From: Umezawaea endophytica
Lineage (GTDB): Bacteria > Actinomycetota > Actinomycetes > Mycobacteriales > Pseudonocardiaceae
Length of the DNA: 64,000 nucleotides
Reading direction: 5' to 3'
NCBI RefSeq assembly: GCF_025061645.1
Contig: NZ_JANYMP010000030.1
Location: 11,946 to 75,945 of the forward strand
The notes under the pieces were generated by a model. The model had not been told where the DNA came from and ran no database searches. It was given only the letters and a program-made list of their open reading frames with translations. The translations under genes were made by a program, and so were the position numbers. Of this stretch, positions 1-8,281 are shown one piece after another (within the stretch, counting starts at the first letter, position 1; each line of letters begins with the position of its first letter).

Positions 1-211
1 GCGCGGCCCACGCCGGGGCGAGCCGCGCCTCGGCGGCGGTGATCCCGTGGACGTGCTGCGGTCCCAGGTCCCGTTCCGGGTTGACGAGCGTGCACCACTC
101 GTCGAGCACCCGCCCCTCGGTGTCGAGCCGGACCACCGCCACCTCGACCACCCGGTGGTGCCGTCCGGGGTGGATCCCCGTCGTCTCCACGTCGACCACC
201 GCGTAGCCCAT
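1..211 (-). CDS. DnaQ-like 3'-5' exonuclease domain protein (partial, N-terminal 70 residues)
   Basis: The reading frame starts at ATG 211 on the minus strand and runs off the left edge. The visible residues begin MGYAVVDVETTGIHPGRHHR and contain VVDVETTG, the Exo I motif (acidic DxE pair) of DEDD exonucleases, followed by VVEVAVVRLD and LVNPERDLGP, both typical of the DNA polymerase III epsilon/RNase T fold. In this family the DxE pair binds the two catalytic metal ions. Whether the protein is exonuclease-only or carries a C-terminal BRCT or UvrC-like domain, as many actinobacterial homologues do, cannot be seen here. The fold assignment is confident; the cellular role is not. Confidence 0.8.
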   Translation of the reverse strand, partial: MGYAVVDVETTGIHPGRHHRVVEVAVVRLDTEGRVLDEWCTLVNPERDLGPQHVHGITAAEARLAPAWAA

Positions 212-396
212 GACCGCTCCTCAACGCCGCTGTCCGCTCCAACACCGCGTCCGGGTCCCGAACGCGGCGGTTGGTCGGTCATCGCGGAAGTCGACCGCGC
301 GTTACACCGGAAACTGTTGTGCCACTTCGGGATCGGCGTGCGCTCGGCCTTCCTTCGCCAGGTCGAGGTGCTGGCGTCGCACCGCGCTCAGCCGGT

Positions 397-882
397 TCAG
401 GGTGCCGCCTGGTCCTCTCGCGCCAGGCGGCGGCCGTCGCCGAGCGGGAGTCGGACGTCGGTCCGTCGCTCCTCGGCGCGGGGCAGTGGGGTGAAGGCCT
501 CGTCCGCCCCGATCGGGCGCAGGCTCTCGGGGCGGGCGACCTCGTCGTCCTGTTCCGTCAGGCGCAGCTCCTGGCGGGCTTCCGCGATCTGGGTGCGCAC
601 GTCGTCCAGTTCCGCCTCGACCGCCGCCCGCGCGTGGGCCAGGGCGATGGCGTGCGCGGTCTTGCGGTGGGCCAGCTCCTTCTCGTGCCGGAGCTTCTCC
701 GCGGCCCGGTCCCGCAGGATCTGCTCCGCCTCGGCCCGCAGCTCCTCCACCTGCCGCCGGGCCTTCTCGTGCTCGACGTCCGCGATGCTCGCCAACCGCT
801 CGTCGACCTCGTTCAGCCGCCGCAGGACTCGGGCGACGACCTGCTCCAACTCCGCGATCCTGCGCGCTCTCCGCCTGAACAT
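397..882 (-). CDS. Coiled-coil hypothetical protein
   Basis: A 161-residue protein starting at ATG 882 behind a GAGGA-type ribosome binding site. Residues 1-120 are almost entirely helical heptad sequence rich in Glu, Arg, Ala and Leu (for example RRIAELEQVVARVLRRLNEV), and the last 40 residues are a Pro/Arg-rich tail. There is no signal peptide, membrane segment or catalytic motif. It lies between an exonuclease and a small hydrolase, all on the minus strand but with gaps over 120 bp, so no operon is implied. No family is recognised; a structural or scaffolding role is only a guess from the coiled coil. Confidence 0.6.
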   Translation of the reverse strand: MFRRRARRIAELEQVVARVLRRLNEVDERLASIADVEHEKARRQVEELRAEAEQILRDRAAEKLRHEKELAHRKTAHAIALAHARAAVEAELDDVRTQIAEARQELRLTEQDDEVARPESLRPIGADEAFTPLPRAEERRTDVRLPLGDGRRLAREDQAAP

Positions 883-1011
883 CGCCCACGTCCTCAGCTC
901 GTCCGCGGCACCACTCCGTCCGCCCAGCTCATCGCCGGGCCCGACGCTGCGTGTTAGCCAGGACCATCGCCGTCACCCGAGTGGCCGCGCGTTCTTCACC
1001 CGTGCGGCCCC

Positions 1012-1671
1012 TCAAGTGGTGGTACGAACACGCCGCACGAGCGCGGCGAGCTCGAGCGGTCTGGACAGGTGCGGCGAGTGGCCGGTCGGCCATTCGAGGG
1101 TGGTCGTGCAGCGGGCCGCCAAGGCGCGTTGCACGACCGGGTCGACGGCCCGGTCGTTCGTGCAGACCAGGTAGGTCGACGGCACGTGGTGCCACGCCTG
1201 CCGTTCCGGCACTCCTCGACCGCAGCCGGGAGCCTGGGGGCGGAGGTGAGCGCTCGCGCGGGCCGCGACCTCGGGTGGGCAGTCGGCGTAGAACAGGGTC
1301 GTTGCCAGTTGGGGGTCGATGGAGGTCGTGCCGTCGGGGGCAGGCCGAACCGCGGCGCGGAGGAGGTCGGTCGCACCACCCTGGCCCGCCGCGCTCTCGC
1401 CCGCGGCCGGGACGAAGGCGGCGACGTACACCAGCGCGGCCACGCCGGTCAGACCGGTGACGACCGAGCCGCCGTAGGAGTGGCCCAGTGCCACGGGTGG
1501 GGTCGGCAGCGCGTCGACGGCCGCCTGCACGGCGCGCGTGTCCGCCACCAAGGAGCCGCGGTGCAGCGCGGGCACGGCGACCTGGACGCCCGCGGCCCGC
1601 AGGATCGTGGCCAAGGCGTCGAAGTGGGCCGGTTGGTGGTAGAGGCCGTGGACGAGCACCACCGCGGGCAT
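1012..1671 (-). CDS. Alpha/beta-fold hydrolase
   Basis: A 219-residue soluble hydrolase. It opens with the strand-turn VVLVHGLYHQP (oxyanion-hole HG), has the nucleophile elbow GHSYGG with Ser65, and ends with a histidine in PTGHSPHLSRP about 20 residues before the C-terminus, as expected for the catalytic triad. The organisation matches the AB_hydrolase_6/RsbQ-MenH-like esterases of about 220-250 residues. The substrate is unknown. The start ATG is preceded by only a weak ribosome binding site. It stands alone between a coiled-coil gene and an NTF2-like gene. Confidence 0.8.
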   Translation of the reverse strand: MPAVVLVHGLYHQPAHFDALATILRAAGVQVAVPALHRGSLVADTRAVQAAVDALPTPPVALGHSYGGSVVTGLTGVAALVYVAAFVPAAGESAAGQGGATDLLRAAVRPAPDGTTSIDPQLATTLFYADCPPEVAARASAHLRPQAPGCGRGVPERQAWHHVPSTYLVCTNDRAVDPVVQRALAARCTTTLEWPTGHSPHLSRPLELAALVRRVRTTT

Positions 1672-1810
1672 CAGAGGACGACGATCTGGTGCGGGTTGGC
1701 GAAAATCACTCGTTCGGGCGACCCCGGCCGGACGGCTTGGTGCGTGGTGGGACCTCCGGGCAGTCGGTGGTGCGGACCAGTGCGGCGACCCGCGGGTGCG
1801 GGAAGGGGCG

Positions 1811-2164
1811 TCACCCCAGGACGTTGGGTTCGTCCAGCAGCCACAGCCAGGTGCCGTCGGGTTGCCTCCGGGCGACCTCGGCGGTCGCCCCGCGGCCCCG
1901 TCTGGTCGACGTGAGGGCGAGGTTGCCGTTGTGCAGGGCGGTTCGTTGTTCGCCCGGCACGAACTGCGGGCGGTCCTCCAGCAGCATCGTGTAGATCTCG
2001 CGGATCTCCTCGGCCCCGGTGGCCCGCCTGCCGTCGGGCAGGGCGAGGACCGCGCGGGGCTCGTAGAGGGCTACGAGGCCGTCGATGTCGCCCGCGTTGG
2101 CGCGTTCGACGAACATCCGGCCCAGGTCTTCGGGTGTGGTGGCGCGTGCTTGATCGTTCGGCAT
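1811..2164 (-). CDS. NTF2-like / SnoaL-fold protein (DUF4440 type)
   Basis: A 117-residue protein with the single cone-shaped NTF2-like domain. MFVERANAGDIDGLVALYEP is the hallmark N-terminal helix pair, followed by the sheet with AVLALPDG and EIREIYTMLLEDRPQF and the C-terminal strand DGTWLWLLDEPNVLG. Such proteins bind small hydrophobic ligands or act as isomerases; no catalytic residues allow a choice here. It sits 12 bp downstream of the MFS exporter gene on the same strand, so the two are probably co-transcribed. Confidence 0.75.
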   Translation of the reverse strand: MPNDQARATTPEDLGRMFVERANAGDIDGLVALYEPRAVLALPDGRRATGAEEIREIYTMLLEDRPQFVPGEQRTALHNGNLALTSTRRGRGATAEVARRQPDGTWLWLLDEPNVLG

Positions 2165-2176
2165 GTGCCGAGCATG

Positions 2177-3379
2177 TCAAACGGGTACGACAGTTTTCGC
2201 ACGGCGTTCGACCGCGACGGACAGGACGGCGATGGCGAGGCCCGCGAGGGTGAGCGCGACGCCGACCCACGCGGTCGACTGGTAGCCCCAGCCCGCCGCG
2301 ATGGCCAGGCCGCCGAGCCACGCGCCCGCGCCGTTGGCCATGTTGAGGGCCGAGTGGTTGGACGACGACGCCAGCGACGGCGCGTCCGGGGAGGCGTCCA
2401 TCAGGCGCATCTGGAGCGCCGACGCGAGGACCGTGGTGGTGAAGCCGATCAGGAAGAGCAGCGGGAACGTCGCCAGCGGGCTGGTCGCCAGCAGCCCGAA
2501 AAGCGCCAGTTCGACGGTGGTGGCGATGAGGGTGCCGAAGACCGTCCCCATGACGGACCGGTCGAGGAACCGGCCGCCCAGCCACGCGCCCGCGGTCATG
2601 CCGAGGCCGAACACGGCGAGGATCCACGGGACCGCGTTCGCGCCCAGGCCGGTGACCTCGGTGGTCGTCGGCGAGATGTAGGAGTACACGGCGAACATGC
2701 CGCCGAAGCCGATCGTGCCGGTGAGCAGCGCGAACCACACCTGCGGGCGGCGGAACGCGCGGAGTTCGGCGCCGACGCTGGCGTCGTGGGCGGCGGCGAC
2801 CCGCGGCACCCACTTGGCCAGCGCGAGCGCGGTGATGACGGAGACGACGGCGACCGCGGCGTACGCGCTGCGCCAGCCGATCTGCTGGCCCGCGGCGGTC
2901 GCGAAGGGGACGCCGATGAGGTTCGCGACGGTCAGGCCGACCATCACGCGGGCGACGGCCGTGCCGCGGCGTTCGGGGGCGACGATGCCGGAGGCGACGA
3001 CGGCGGCGATGCCGAAGAACGCGCCGTGCGGCAGGCCCGCGACGAAGCGGGAGATCATCAGCAGGGTCGAGTTCGGGGCGATGGACGACAGGCCGTTGCC
3101 CAGCGCCACGGCCAGCATCAACGCGATCAGCAGGCCCTTGCGCGGCAGCTTCGCGGCCAGTCCGGCGATCAGCGGGGCCCCGACGACGACGCCGAGCGCG
3201 TAGAGGCTGATCGCGTGGCCGGCGGTGGGGATGGAGATGTCGAACGTGGTCGCGATCTGCGGCAGCAGGCCCATCGTGGCGAACTCGGTGGTGCCGATGC
3301 CGAACCCGCCGAGCGCGAGGGCGAAGAGCGCCGGTCCGGTTGATCGACGGGTGGAGGTGGGCTCCAGGGTCGTGGTCAA
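2177..3379 (-). CDS. MFS transporter (DHA1/AraJ-NorA-like)
   Basis: A 400-residue integral membrane protein with about 12 predicted hydrophobic segments. GFGIGTTEFATMGLLPQIA in TM1 is characteristic of the AraJ/YdhP/NepI branch of DHA1 drug and sugar-efflux MFS proteins, and RFVAGLPHGAFFGIAAVVAS is the matching TM4 region. The start chosen is TTG at 3379, because CAGGAG lies six bases upstream and the preceding in-frame residues are not membrane-like; a longer frame reaches 3472. Substrate unknown. The NTF2-like gene follows after 12 bp. Confidence 0.85.
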   Translation of the reverse strand: MTTTLEPTSTRRSTGPALFALALGGFGIGTTEFATMGLLPQIATTFDISIPTAGHAISLYALGVVVGAPLIAGLAAKLPRKGLLIALMLAVALGNGLSSIAPNSTLLMISRFVAGLPHGAFFGIAAVVASGIVAPERRGTAVARVMVGLTVANLIGVPFATAAGQQIGWRSAYAAVAVVSVITALALAKWVPRVAAAHDASVGAELRAFRRPQVWFALLTGTIGFGGMFAVYSYISPTTTEVTGLGANAVPWILAVFGLGMTAGAWLGGRFLDRSVMGTVFGTLIATTVELALFGLLATSPLATFPLLFLIGFTTTVLASALQMRLMDASPDAPSLASSSNHSALNMANGAGAWLGGLAIAAGWGYQSTAWVGVALTLAGLAIAVLSVAVERRAKTVVPV

Positions 3380-3461
3380 GCCGGACTCCTGACGGGCAGC
3401 GGGATCAACGTAGTTGAATGCTGAACCGATTCTACCGGCAGGTTTTGCCTGTTCAGGCGTG

Positions 3462-3477
3462 CGTCTGCTCACAGACG
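3462..3477 (-). terminator. Short hairpin downstream of the upstream DUF1345 gene
   Basis: CGTCTG-CTCA-CAGACG forms a perfect 6-bp stem with a 4-base loop two bases beyond the stop codon of the DUF1345 gene. There is no T-run. It may be a weak terminator or part of the MFS promoter region, since a TAGAAT-like minus-strand -10 box lies at 3434-3429. Confidence 0.35.
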
Positions 3478-3479
3478 TC

Positions 3480-4136
3480 CTACCGTCCGAGGCCTGCCAG
3501 GAGGTTGATCGTCGTCGCGATGACGACGGTGCCGAACAGGAACGACAGCAGTCCGTGGCGCAGCGCGGTGGCCCGGATCGCCCTGGCGCTGATGGCCGTG
3601 TCGGAGACCTGGAACGTCATCCCGATGGTGAACGCGAGGTAGGCGAAGTCGGTGTACGCGGGCGGCTCGCCGGAGTTGAAGTCGATGCCGCCGTCCGGCC
3701 CCGCGTAGTAGAGGCGGGCGTAGCGGACGGCGAACGTCGTGTGCACGGCCGCCCACGCCACGGCGACGCTGCCGACGCTCAGCCCGGCCCGCAGGTCCGG
3801 GTTCGCGCCGGACGCGGTGAGCAGCAGCGCGACGGCGGCCAGGCTGGCGACGGCCGCGGTCAGCACCACCGCGTCCATCGCGGCCCGGCCGGGGTCCTCG
3901 CGGACGGCGTGCCGGGCGGTGCTCGGGGCGTCCATCGGCCAGAGCGCGGTCCACATCCAGGCCAGGTACACGACGCCGCCCGCGATCCAGCCGATCGGCG
4001 GGGCGAACGGCCACGGGACGCCCGTGGCCGACGCGAGCACCCCCGCCGCCGCACCAGCGGCGACGGACACGAGCAGGTGGGTTCGGGCGGGCGCGCCGGG
4101 CACGCCGCCCGCGCCCCGTCGGGGAAGGTCGGGCAC
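3480..4136 (-). CDS. DUF1345 family membrane protein
   Basis: A 218-residue protein with about five hydrophobic segments (for example residues 20-38, 47-66, 87-105, 120-140 and 190-212). The block DFAYLAFTIGMTFQVSDT followed by RHGLLSFLFGTVVIATTINLLA is the signature of DUF1345 proteins, whose function is unknown. The start is GTG 4136. No ribosome binding site precedes it, but TATACC (4148-4143) lies six bases upstream, so the message is probably leaderless. It diverges from the CoA-transferase gene. Confidence 0.8.
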   Translation of the reverse strand: MPDLPRRGAGGVPGAPARTHLLVSVAAGAAAGVLASATGVPWPFAPPIGWIAGGVVYLAWMWTALWPMDAPSTARHAVREDPGRAAMDAVVLTAAVASLAAVALLLTASGANPDLRAGLSVGSVAVAWAAVHTTFAVRYARLYYAGPDGGIDFNSGEPPAYTDFAYLAFTIGMTFQVSDTAISARAIRATALRHGLLSFLFGTVVIATTINLLAGLGR

Positions 4137-4181
4137 AGCGCAGGTATACCCCGATCACCCGTGGCGGCGCAGGATGTCGAC

Positions 4182-5489
4182 ATGGGGATGGACAGCGCTA
4201 CCGCGAGCGCGTGGGCCGCGCTCGGCGGTCCGGCCGACCTGGTCGGCGGTGTGGAGTACGTGCCCGCTCGCGGGGTGCTGCCGTCGCGGTTGCCGGTGCG
4301 CGAGATGGCACGGGCGACCGTGGGCGTGTGCTCGCTGGCCGCCGCCGAACTGCTGGCGCGGCGCAACGGCGGCCCGGTGCCCGCGGTGCGGGTGAGCGAG
4401 GCCGCGGTGGGCACGGCGTTCGTCAGCGAGCGGCACCTGCGGATCGACGGTCGTGCCCCGACGGTGTTCGCGCCGCTGTCGGGGTTCTGGCGCGCGGCCG
4501 ACGGGTGGGTGCGCACGCACGCCAACTACCCGCACCACCGGGCGAGGCTGTTGGCGGCGTTGGGGATCCGCGAGGACGCGGAACTGGCGGACGCGCTGGC
4601 GGCCCACCCCGCCGAGTGGGTCCAGGAGGCGGTGTACGCCGCGGGTGGACTCGCGGTGGCGGTCGGGTCGACGAACACCGCGCACCCGTTGGTGGAGACC
4701 CGTGACCTCGGCGGCGGCGGTCGGGTGTTCCCGCAGGCCGTGCTGCCCGCCGCGGGGGTGCGGGTGCTGGACCTGACCAGGGTCATCGCGGGCCCCGTCG
4801 CGACCCGCACCCTCGGGCTGCTGGGCGCGGACGTGCTGCGCGTCGACCCACCCCGCTTGGCGGAATCGGCCGACACCCACGCGGATTCGGGGCTGGGCAA
4901 GCGTTCGACGCTGCTGGACCTGGCCGTGTTCGAGGATCGGCGGGTCTTCGACGGCCTGCTCGACGAGGCGGACGTCGTCGTCACCGGCTACCGGCCCGGC
5001 TCGCTCGACCGGTTCGGGCTGGCGCCCGAGGCGCTGCTGGAACGGCGACCGGGGCTCGTCGTCGCGCAGTTGTGCGCGTGGGGCTGGAACGGGCCGTGGG
5101 CGGGGCGGCGCGGGTTCGACAGCCTGGTGCAGGCCGCGTGCGGGATCGCCGTCATCGAGGGTGACGACCGGCCGGGCGCCCTGCCCGCGCAGGCGCTGGA
5201 CCACGGCACCGGGTACCTGATCGCCGCCGCGGTGCTGCGCGCGCTGACCGAGGGCGGCGGGCGGCACGTCCGGTTCTCCCTGGCGGGCACGGCTTCGTGG
5301 CTGGTGGACGACGTCCGTCCCGTCCCGGAGGAGGGCCCGGCCTACGAGGCGGAGCCGTGGGTGGCCGAGTTCGACTCGCCGTACGGGTCGCTGCGCCACG
5401 CCCTGTCCCCGATCGGCTACGTCGGTGGTCCCGCGGACTGGGTGGGACCGCCGTCGTCGTGGGGGACGGACGCGCCGCGCTGGAGTTGA
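4182..5489 (+). CDS. CoA transferase (CaiB/BaiF, family III)
   Basis: A 435-residue protein of the family III CoA-transferases, which exchange CoA between carboxylic acids through an aspartyl-CoA intermediate. VLDLTRVIAGPVATRTLGLLGADVLRVD is the family signature around residue 200, followed by DVVVTGYRPGSLDRFGL and LVVAQLCAWGWNGPW. An N-terminal extension of about 190 residues precedes it and resembles a second, degenerate CaiB half, as in double-domain actinobacterial members. ATG 4182 is used because AGGA lies seven bases upstream; ATG 4188 and GTG 4161 are alternatives. Substrate unknown. It is convergent with the aminopeptidase gene. Confidence 0.8.
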   Translation: MGMDSATASAWAALGGPADLVGGVEYVPARGVLPSRLPVREMARATVGVCSLAAAELLARRNGGPVPAVRVSEAAVGTAFVSERHLRIDGRAPTVFAPLSGFWRAADGWVRTHANYPHHRARLLAALGIREDAELADALAAHPAEWVQEAVYAAGGLAVAVGSTNTAHPLVETRDLGGGGRVFPQAVLPAAGVRVLDLTRVIAGPVATRTLGLLGADVLRVDPPRLAESADTHADSGLGKRSTLLDLAVFEDRRVFDGLLDEADVVVTGYRPGSLDRFGLAPEALLERRPGLVVAQLCAWGWNGPWAGRRGFDSLVQAACGIAVIEGDDRPGALPAQALDHGTGYLIAAAVLRALTEGGGRHVRFSLAGTASWLVDDVRPVPEEGPAYEAEPWVAEFDSPYGSLRHALSPIGYVGGPADWVGPPSSWGTDAPRWS

Positions 5490-5504
5490 GTCCGCGCCGG
5501 GGAA

Positions 5505-5537
5505 CGCCCTCCCCGCCACGTCGTGGCGGGGAGGGCG
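5505..5537. terminator. Bidirectional terminator between CoA-transferase and aminopeptidase genes
   Basis: Sixteen-base arms (CGCCCTCCCCGCCACG and its exact complement) flank a single central T. The element lies 15 bp after the CoA-transferase stop and 9 bp after the aminopeptidase stop on the other strand, so it can end both transcripts. Confidence 0.75.
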
Positions 5538-5546
5538 GCAGGCAGG

Positions 5547-7148
5547 TTAGGCGAACGGCTGGACGTTCGGCTGGAACACCTGTCCGTTGGCGGGCACCTT
5601 GAGGTTGACCAGGTAGTCGGTGGCCACCGTGTCGGCCCCGGCGCTGTCGCCGAGGATGCAGTGGCCGAACGCGTCGACGCTGATCAGGCGGGCGTTGCCG
5701 AGTTGCTTGGCCATGCGCTGGGCGAACTTGTACTGGGTCGCCGGGTCGTAGTAGTTGCCCACCACGAGGACCGGGTTCGGGGTCTTGCGGTTCCACGGGC
5801 CCGACCAGCGGTCGGGGTGGCGGACCGGCCAGCTCGCGCAGGTGAGCAGGTCGGAGGCGGCCTGCGAGCGGCCGAACGTGGGCGATTCGCGCTCCCACTG
5901 CTTCGCGACCAGCGGGAACAGCTCCGGCACGCGCACGAACGGCTTGTCGGTGCAGTTGACGCCGTAGTACGAGTCGTCGAACTCGTACGGGGTGTCGGCG
6001 AGGACCCGCACGTCCGCCAGGCCGCGGTTGTTCGCCAGCAGCGGCACGTCGGACACGGCCGCGGTGGACAGCGAGGCGACGTTGTTGATGGCGTTGTGGA
6101 TGGTCTGGAGGTAGGCCGCCAGCGTGGTGAAGCTGCCGGGCGAGTACAGGTTGCTGCCGACGCGGCCGATGACACCCGCGTAGGTGGCGGTCGTGCCGTC
6201 CGGCAGGGTGACGGCCTGCGTGCGCAGGTGGTCGCGCAGCGCGTCGAACTTGGCGCGCGGGTCGCCGTCGCTGAACGCGCACTTGGCGCCCACGGTGTCG
6301 CAGCGCTTGAGGAAGGCGTCCAGGGCGATCTCGAAGCCCTGCGCGCGTTCACGGTCGTACTGGGCGCCGTTGTGCGTTCGCAGGGTCGGGTCGACGTTGC
6401 CGTCGATCACGATCGCGCGGGACTTGCTCGGGAAGATGTTCGCGTACGTGGCGCCCAGCAGCGTGCCGTAGGAGAAGCCGACGTAGGTGAGCTGCCTGTC
6501 CCCCACGCCCTGGCGCATCAGGTCGAGGTCGCGGGCCACGTCCTCGGTCGCCATGTGGTCGAGCAGCGGCCCCGCGACCCTGGCGCACGACCTGGTGTAG
6601 TCGAGCGTGGCGTCCATGGTGTCGCGGATCTCGGTCCTGGTGACCGGGATGGACGACATGCGGCCGAAGACCTCGTCGGCCTCCTCGTTGGTGGTGAAGC
6701 ACTTCAGCGGCGCGCTGCGGCCGACGCCGCGCGGGTCGAAGCCGATGAGGTCGAAGCGCTTCATGACCTCCGGCTGGAAGAACGAGCTGCCGTAGGCGGA
6801 GTAGATGAGGCCCGCGCCGCCGGGGCCACCGGGGTTGATGAACAGCGAGCCGATCTTGTTCGCCTGGTCGTCGGCCGGGCGCTTCATCATCTGGATGCCG
6901 ATGGTCTTCCCACGCGGCTTGTCGTGGTCGAGCGGGACGGGGTAGGCGGTGCAACTGACCTTGTCGCGCTGCGCCTCCGGGATCTCCGCGAGCACGTCGG
7001 CCGCGCAGGTCTCCCACGCGGCGGGCTTGGCGGACGTGATTTCGGGTGCGGGTTGTGCGGCGGCGGATCCGCCGACTGCCAGACCGGACCACACGACCCC
7101 CAGGGCCAGTGCCGATGCCAGCGCTCTGCGTGCGTTTGGTAGTGCCAC
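5547..7148 (-). CDS. Secreted alpha/beta hydrolase, tripeptidyl-aminopeptidase (SlpD/Tap) family
   Basis: A 533-residue exported serine peptidase-like protein. GTG 7148 is preceded by GGGAG at seven bases and begins a Sec signal peptide (RRALASALALGVVWSGLAVG) with cleavage near AQPAPE. The oxyanion loop SLFINPGGPGGAG, the nucleophile elbow GFSYGT (Ser226) and the C-terminal cap-domain segment NPVLVVGNYYDPATQY with His in DAFGHC give the complete catalytic layout of Streptomyces mycelial tripeptidyl aminopeptidases (peptidase family S33 with C-terminal TAP-like domain). Function in extracellular peptide digestion follows from the family. It stands downstream of, but separated by a terminator from, the egt operon. 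Confidence 0.88.
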   Translation of the reverse strand: MALPNARRALASALALGVVWSGLAVGGSAAAQPAPEITSAKPAAWETCAADVLAEIPEAQRDKVSCTAYPVPLDHDKPRGKTIGIQMMKRPADDQANKIGSLFINPGGPGGAGLIYSAYGSSFFQPEVMKRFDLIGFDPRGVGRSAPLKCFTTNEEADEVFGRMSSIPVTRTEIRDTMDATLDYTRSCARVAGPLLDHMATEDVARDLDLMRQGVGDRQLTYVGFSYGTLLGATYANIFPSKSRAIVIDGNVDPTLRTHNGAQYDRERAQGFEIALDAFLKRCDTVGAKCAFSDGDPRAKFDALRDHLRTQAVTLPDGTTATYAGVIGRVGSNLYSPGSFTTLAAYLQTIHNAINNVASLSTAAVSDVPLLANNRGLADVRVLADTPYEFDDSYYGVNCTDKPFVRVPELFPLVAKQWERESPTFGRSQAASDLLTCASWPVRHPDRWSGPWNRKTPNPVLVVGNYYDPATQYKFAQRMAKQLGNARLISVDAFGHCILGDSAGADTVATDYLVNLKVPANGQVFQPNVQPFA

Positions 7149-7257
7149 GGGTGATGCTCCCTTGGTCTCCGTGTGCGTCGCCCCTCGCTGCTTACGACGC
7201 AACCGCCGGAGAATGCCACCCGATCAGGTGTCGGCACACCCGCAGATCGGGGGGTTT

Positions 7258-7297
7258 CGGTCGCTGTGCCGGCTCAATCGACCACGCACAGCGACCG
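7258..7297 (-). terminator. Terminator of the egtABCD operon
   Basis: Perfect 12-base arms (CGGTCGCTGTGC and GCACAGCGACCG) with a 16-base loop start ten bases after the egtD stop codon. The hairpin separates the ergothioneine operon from the downstream aminopeptidase gene. Confidence 0.6.
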
Positions 7298-7306
7298 TTG
7301 CCCCGA

Positions 7307-8281
7307 TCAGCCCACTGCTCGTGCGAGCGAGAGGGCGAACCTCCCCTGGGTGTCCGTCCACCACCGGTGCAGCTCGAACCCGGCCTCCTCCAGCTCCGAC
7401 CGAACGCCCTCGGTGCGGAACTTCGCGGACACCTCGGTGCGCAGCTCCTCGCCCTCGGCGAACTCCACGTCCAGGTCCAGTTCCGCCAGCCGCACCTTCA
7501 CCGGCCGGGTGGCGCGCAGGCGCATCTCGATCCACTCCCGCTCCGCGTTCCACAGCGCCACGTGCTCGAACGCCTCGACGTCGAAGTCGCCGCCCAGCTC
7601 GCGGTTGATCACCCGCAGCACGTTCCGGTTGAACTCCGCCGTCACGCCCTGCGCGTCGTCGTACGCCCTGACCAGCACGTCCGGGTCCTTGACCAGGTCC
7701 GTGCCGAGCAGCAGCCACTCCCCGGCGCCCAGCACGTCCCGGACCGCCGCGAAGAACTTGCGCCGCTCCTCGGGGATCAGGTTGCCGATCGTGCCGCCGA
7801 GGAACGCGACCACGCGCGGCGCGTCACCGGGCAGCCCGGCCAGGTGTTCGGTGAAGTCGCCGACCACGCCGTGCACGCGCAGACCGGGGTAGTCGGCGAG
7901 GATCGCGTTCGCCGCCTCCGTCAGGGCCGTCGTCGACACGTCGAGCGGCACGAACTCCTTCAGCGTCCCGTGGTCGCGCAGCGCGTCCAGCAGCAGCCGG
8001 GTCTTCTCCGACGACCCGGAACCCAGCTCCACCAACGAGTGCGCGCCGGTCGTCGTGGCGATCTCGGCGGAGCGGGCGATCAGGATCTCCCGCTCGGCCC
8101 GCGTCGGGTAGTACTCCGGCAGCCGGGTGATGTCGGTGAACAGCTCGCTGCCGACCGCGTCGTAGAACCACTTCGGCGACACCCACTTCGGGGTCGCCGT
8201 CAGCCCGGCCCTGGCCTCCGCGCGCAGCGCTCGGGCCGCGTCCTCGGGTGTCAGGTGCACGTCCACCACTGGCTCTGTCAT
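7307..8281 (-). CDS. egtD: L-histidine N(alpha)-methyltransferase EgtD
   Basis: A 324-residue SAM-dependent methyltransferase that trimethylates histidine to hercynine, the first step of ergothioneine synthesis. Family landmarks are SPKWFYDAVGSELFTDITRLPEYYPTR cut by the conserved PEYYPTR, the SAM-binding LVELGSGSSEKT, and FLGGTIGNLIPEER; the length matches EgtD (about 320). Its ATG overlaps the egtC stop as ATGA (8278-8281), indicating translational coupling. It is the last gene of the operon and is followed by a hairpin terminator. Confidence 0.96.
   Translation of the reverse strand: MTEPVVDVHLTPEDAARALRAEARAGLTATPKWVSPKWFYDAVGSELFTDITRLPEYYPTRAEREILIARSAEIATTTGAHSLVELGSGSSEKTRLLLDALRDHGTLKEFVPLDVSTTALTEAANAILADYPGLRVHGVVGDFTEHLAGLPGDAPRVVAFLGGTIGNLIPEERRKFFAAVRDVLGAGEWLLLGTDLVKDPDVLVRAYDDAQGVTAEFNRNVLRVINRELGGDFDVEAFEHVALWNAEREWIEMRLRATRPVKVRLAELDLDVEFAEGEELRTEVSAKFRTEGVRSELEEAGFELHRWWTDTQGRFALSLARAVG

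Noticed and set aside
302-957. Long open frames on both strands over the coiled-coil gene (302-889 minus, 271-957 plus)
   Set aside because: High-GC shadow frames with Arg/Pro/Gly-rich products and no domain. The 397-882 frame has the coherent heptad pattern and a ribosome binding site.
1671-2813. 380-residue minus-strand frame across the NTF2-like and MFS genes
   Set aside because: Arg/His-rich low-complexity product, out of frame with two recognisable genes. Its last 16 residues (ERVIFANPHQIVVL) look protein-like but nothing supports a separate gene.
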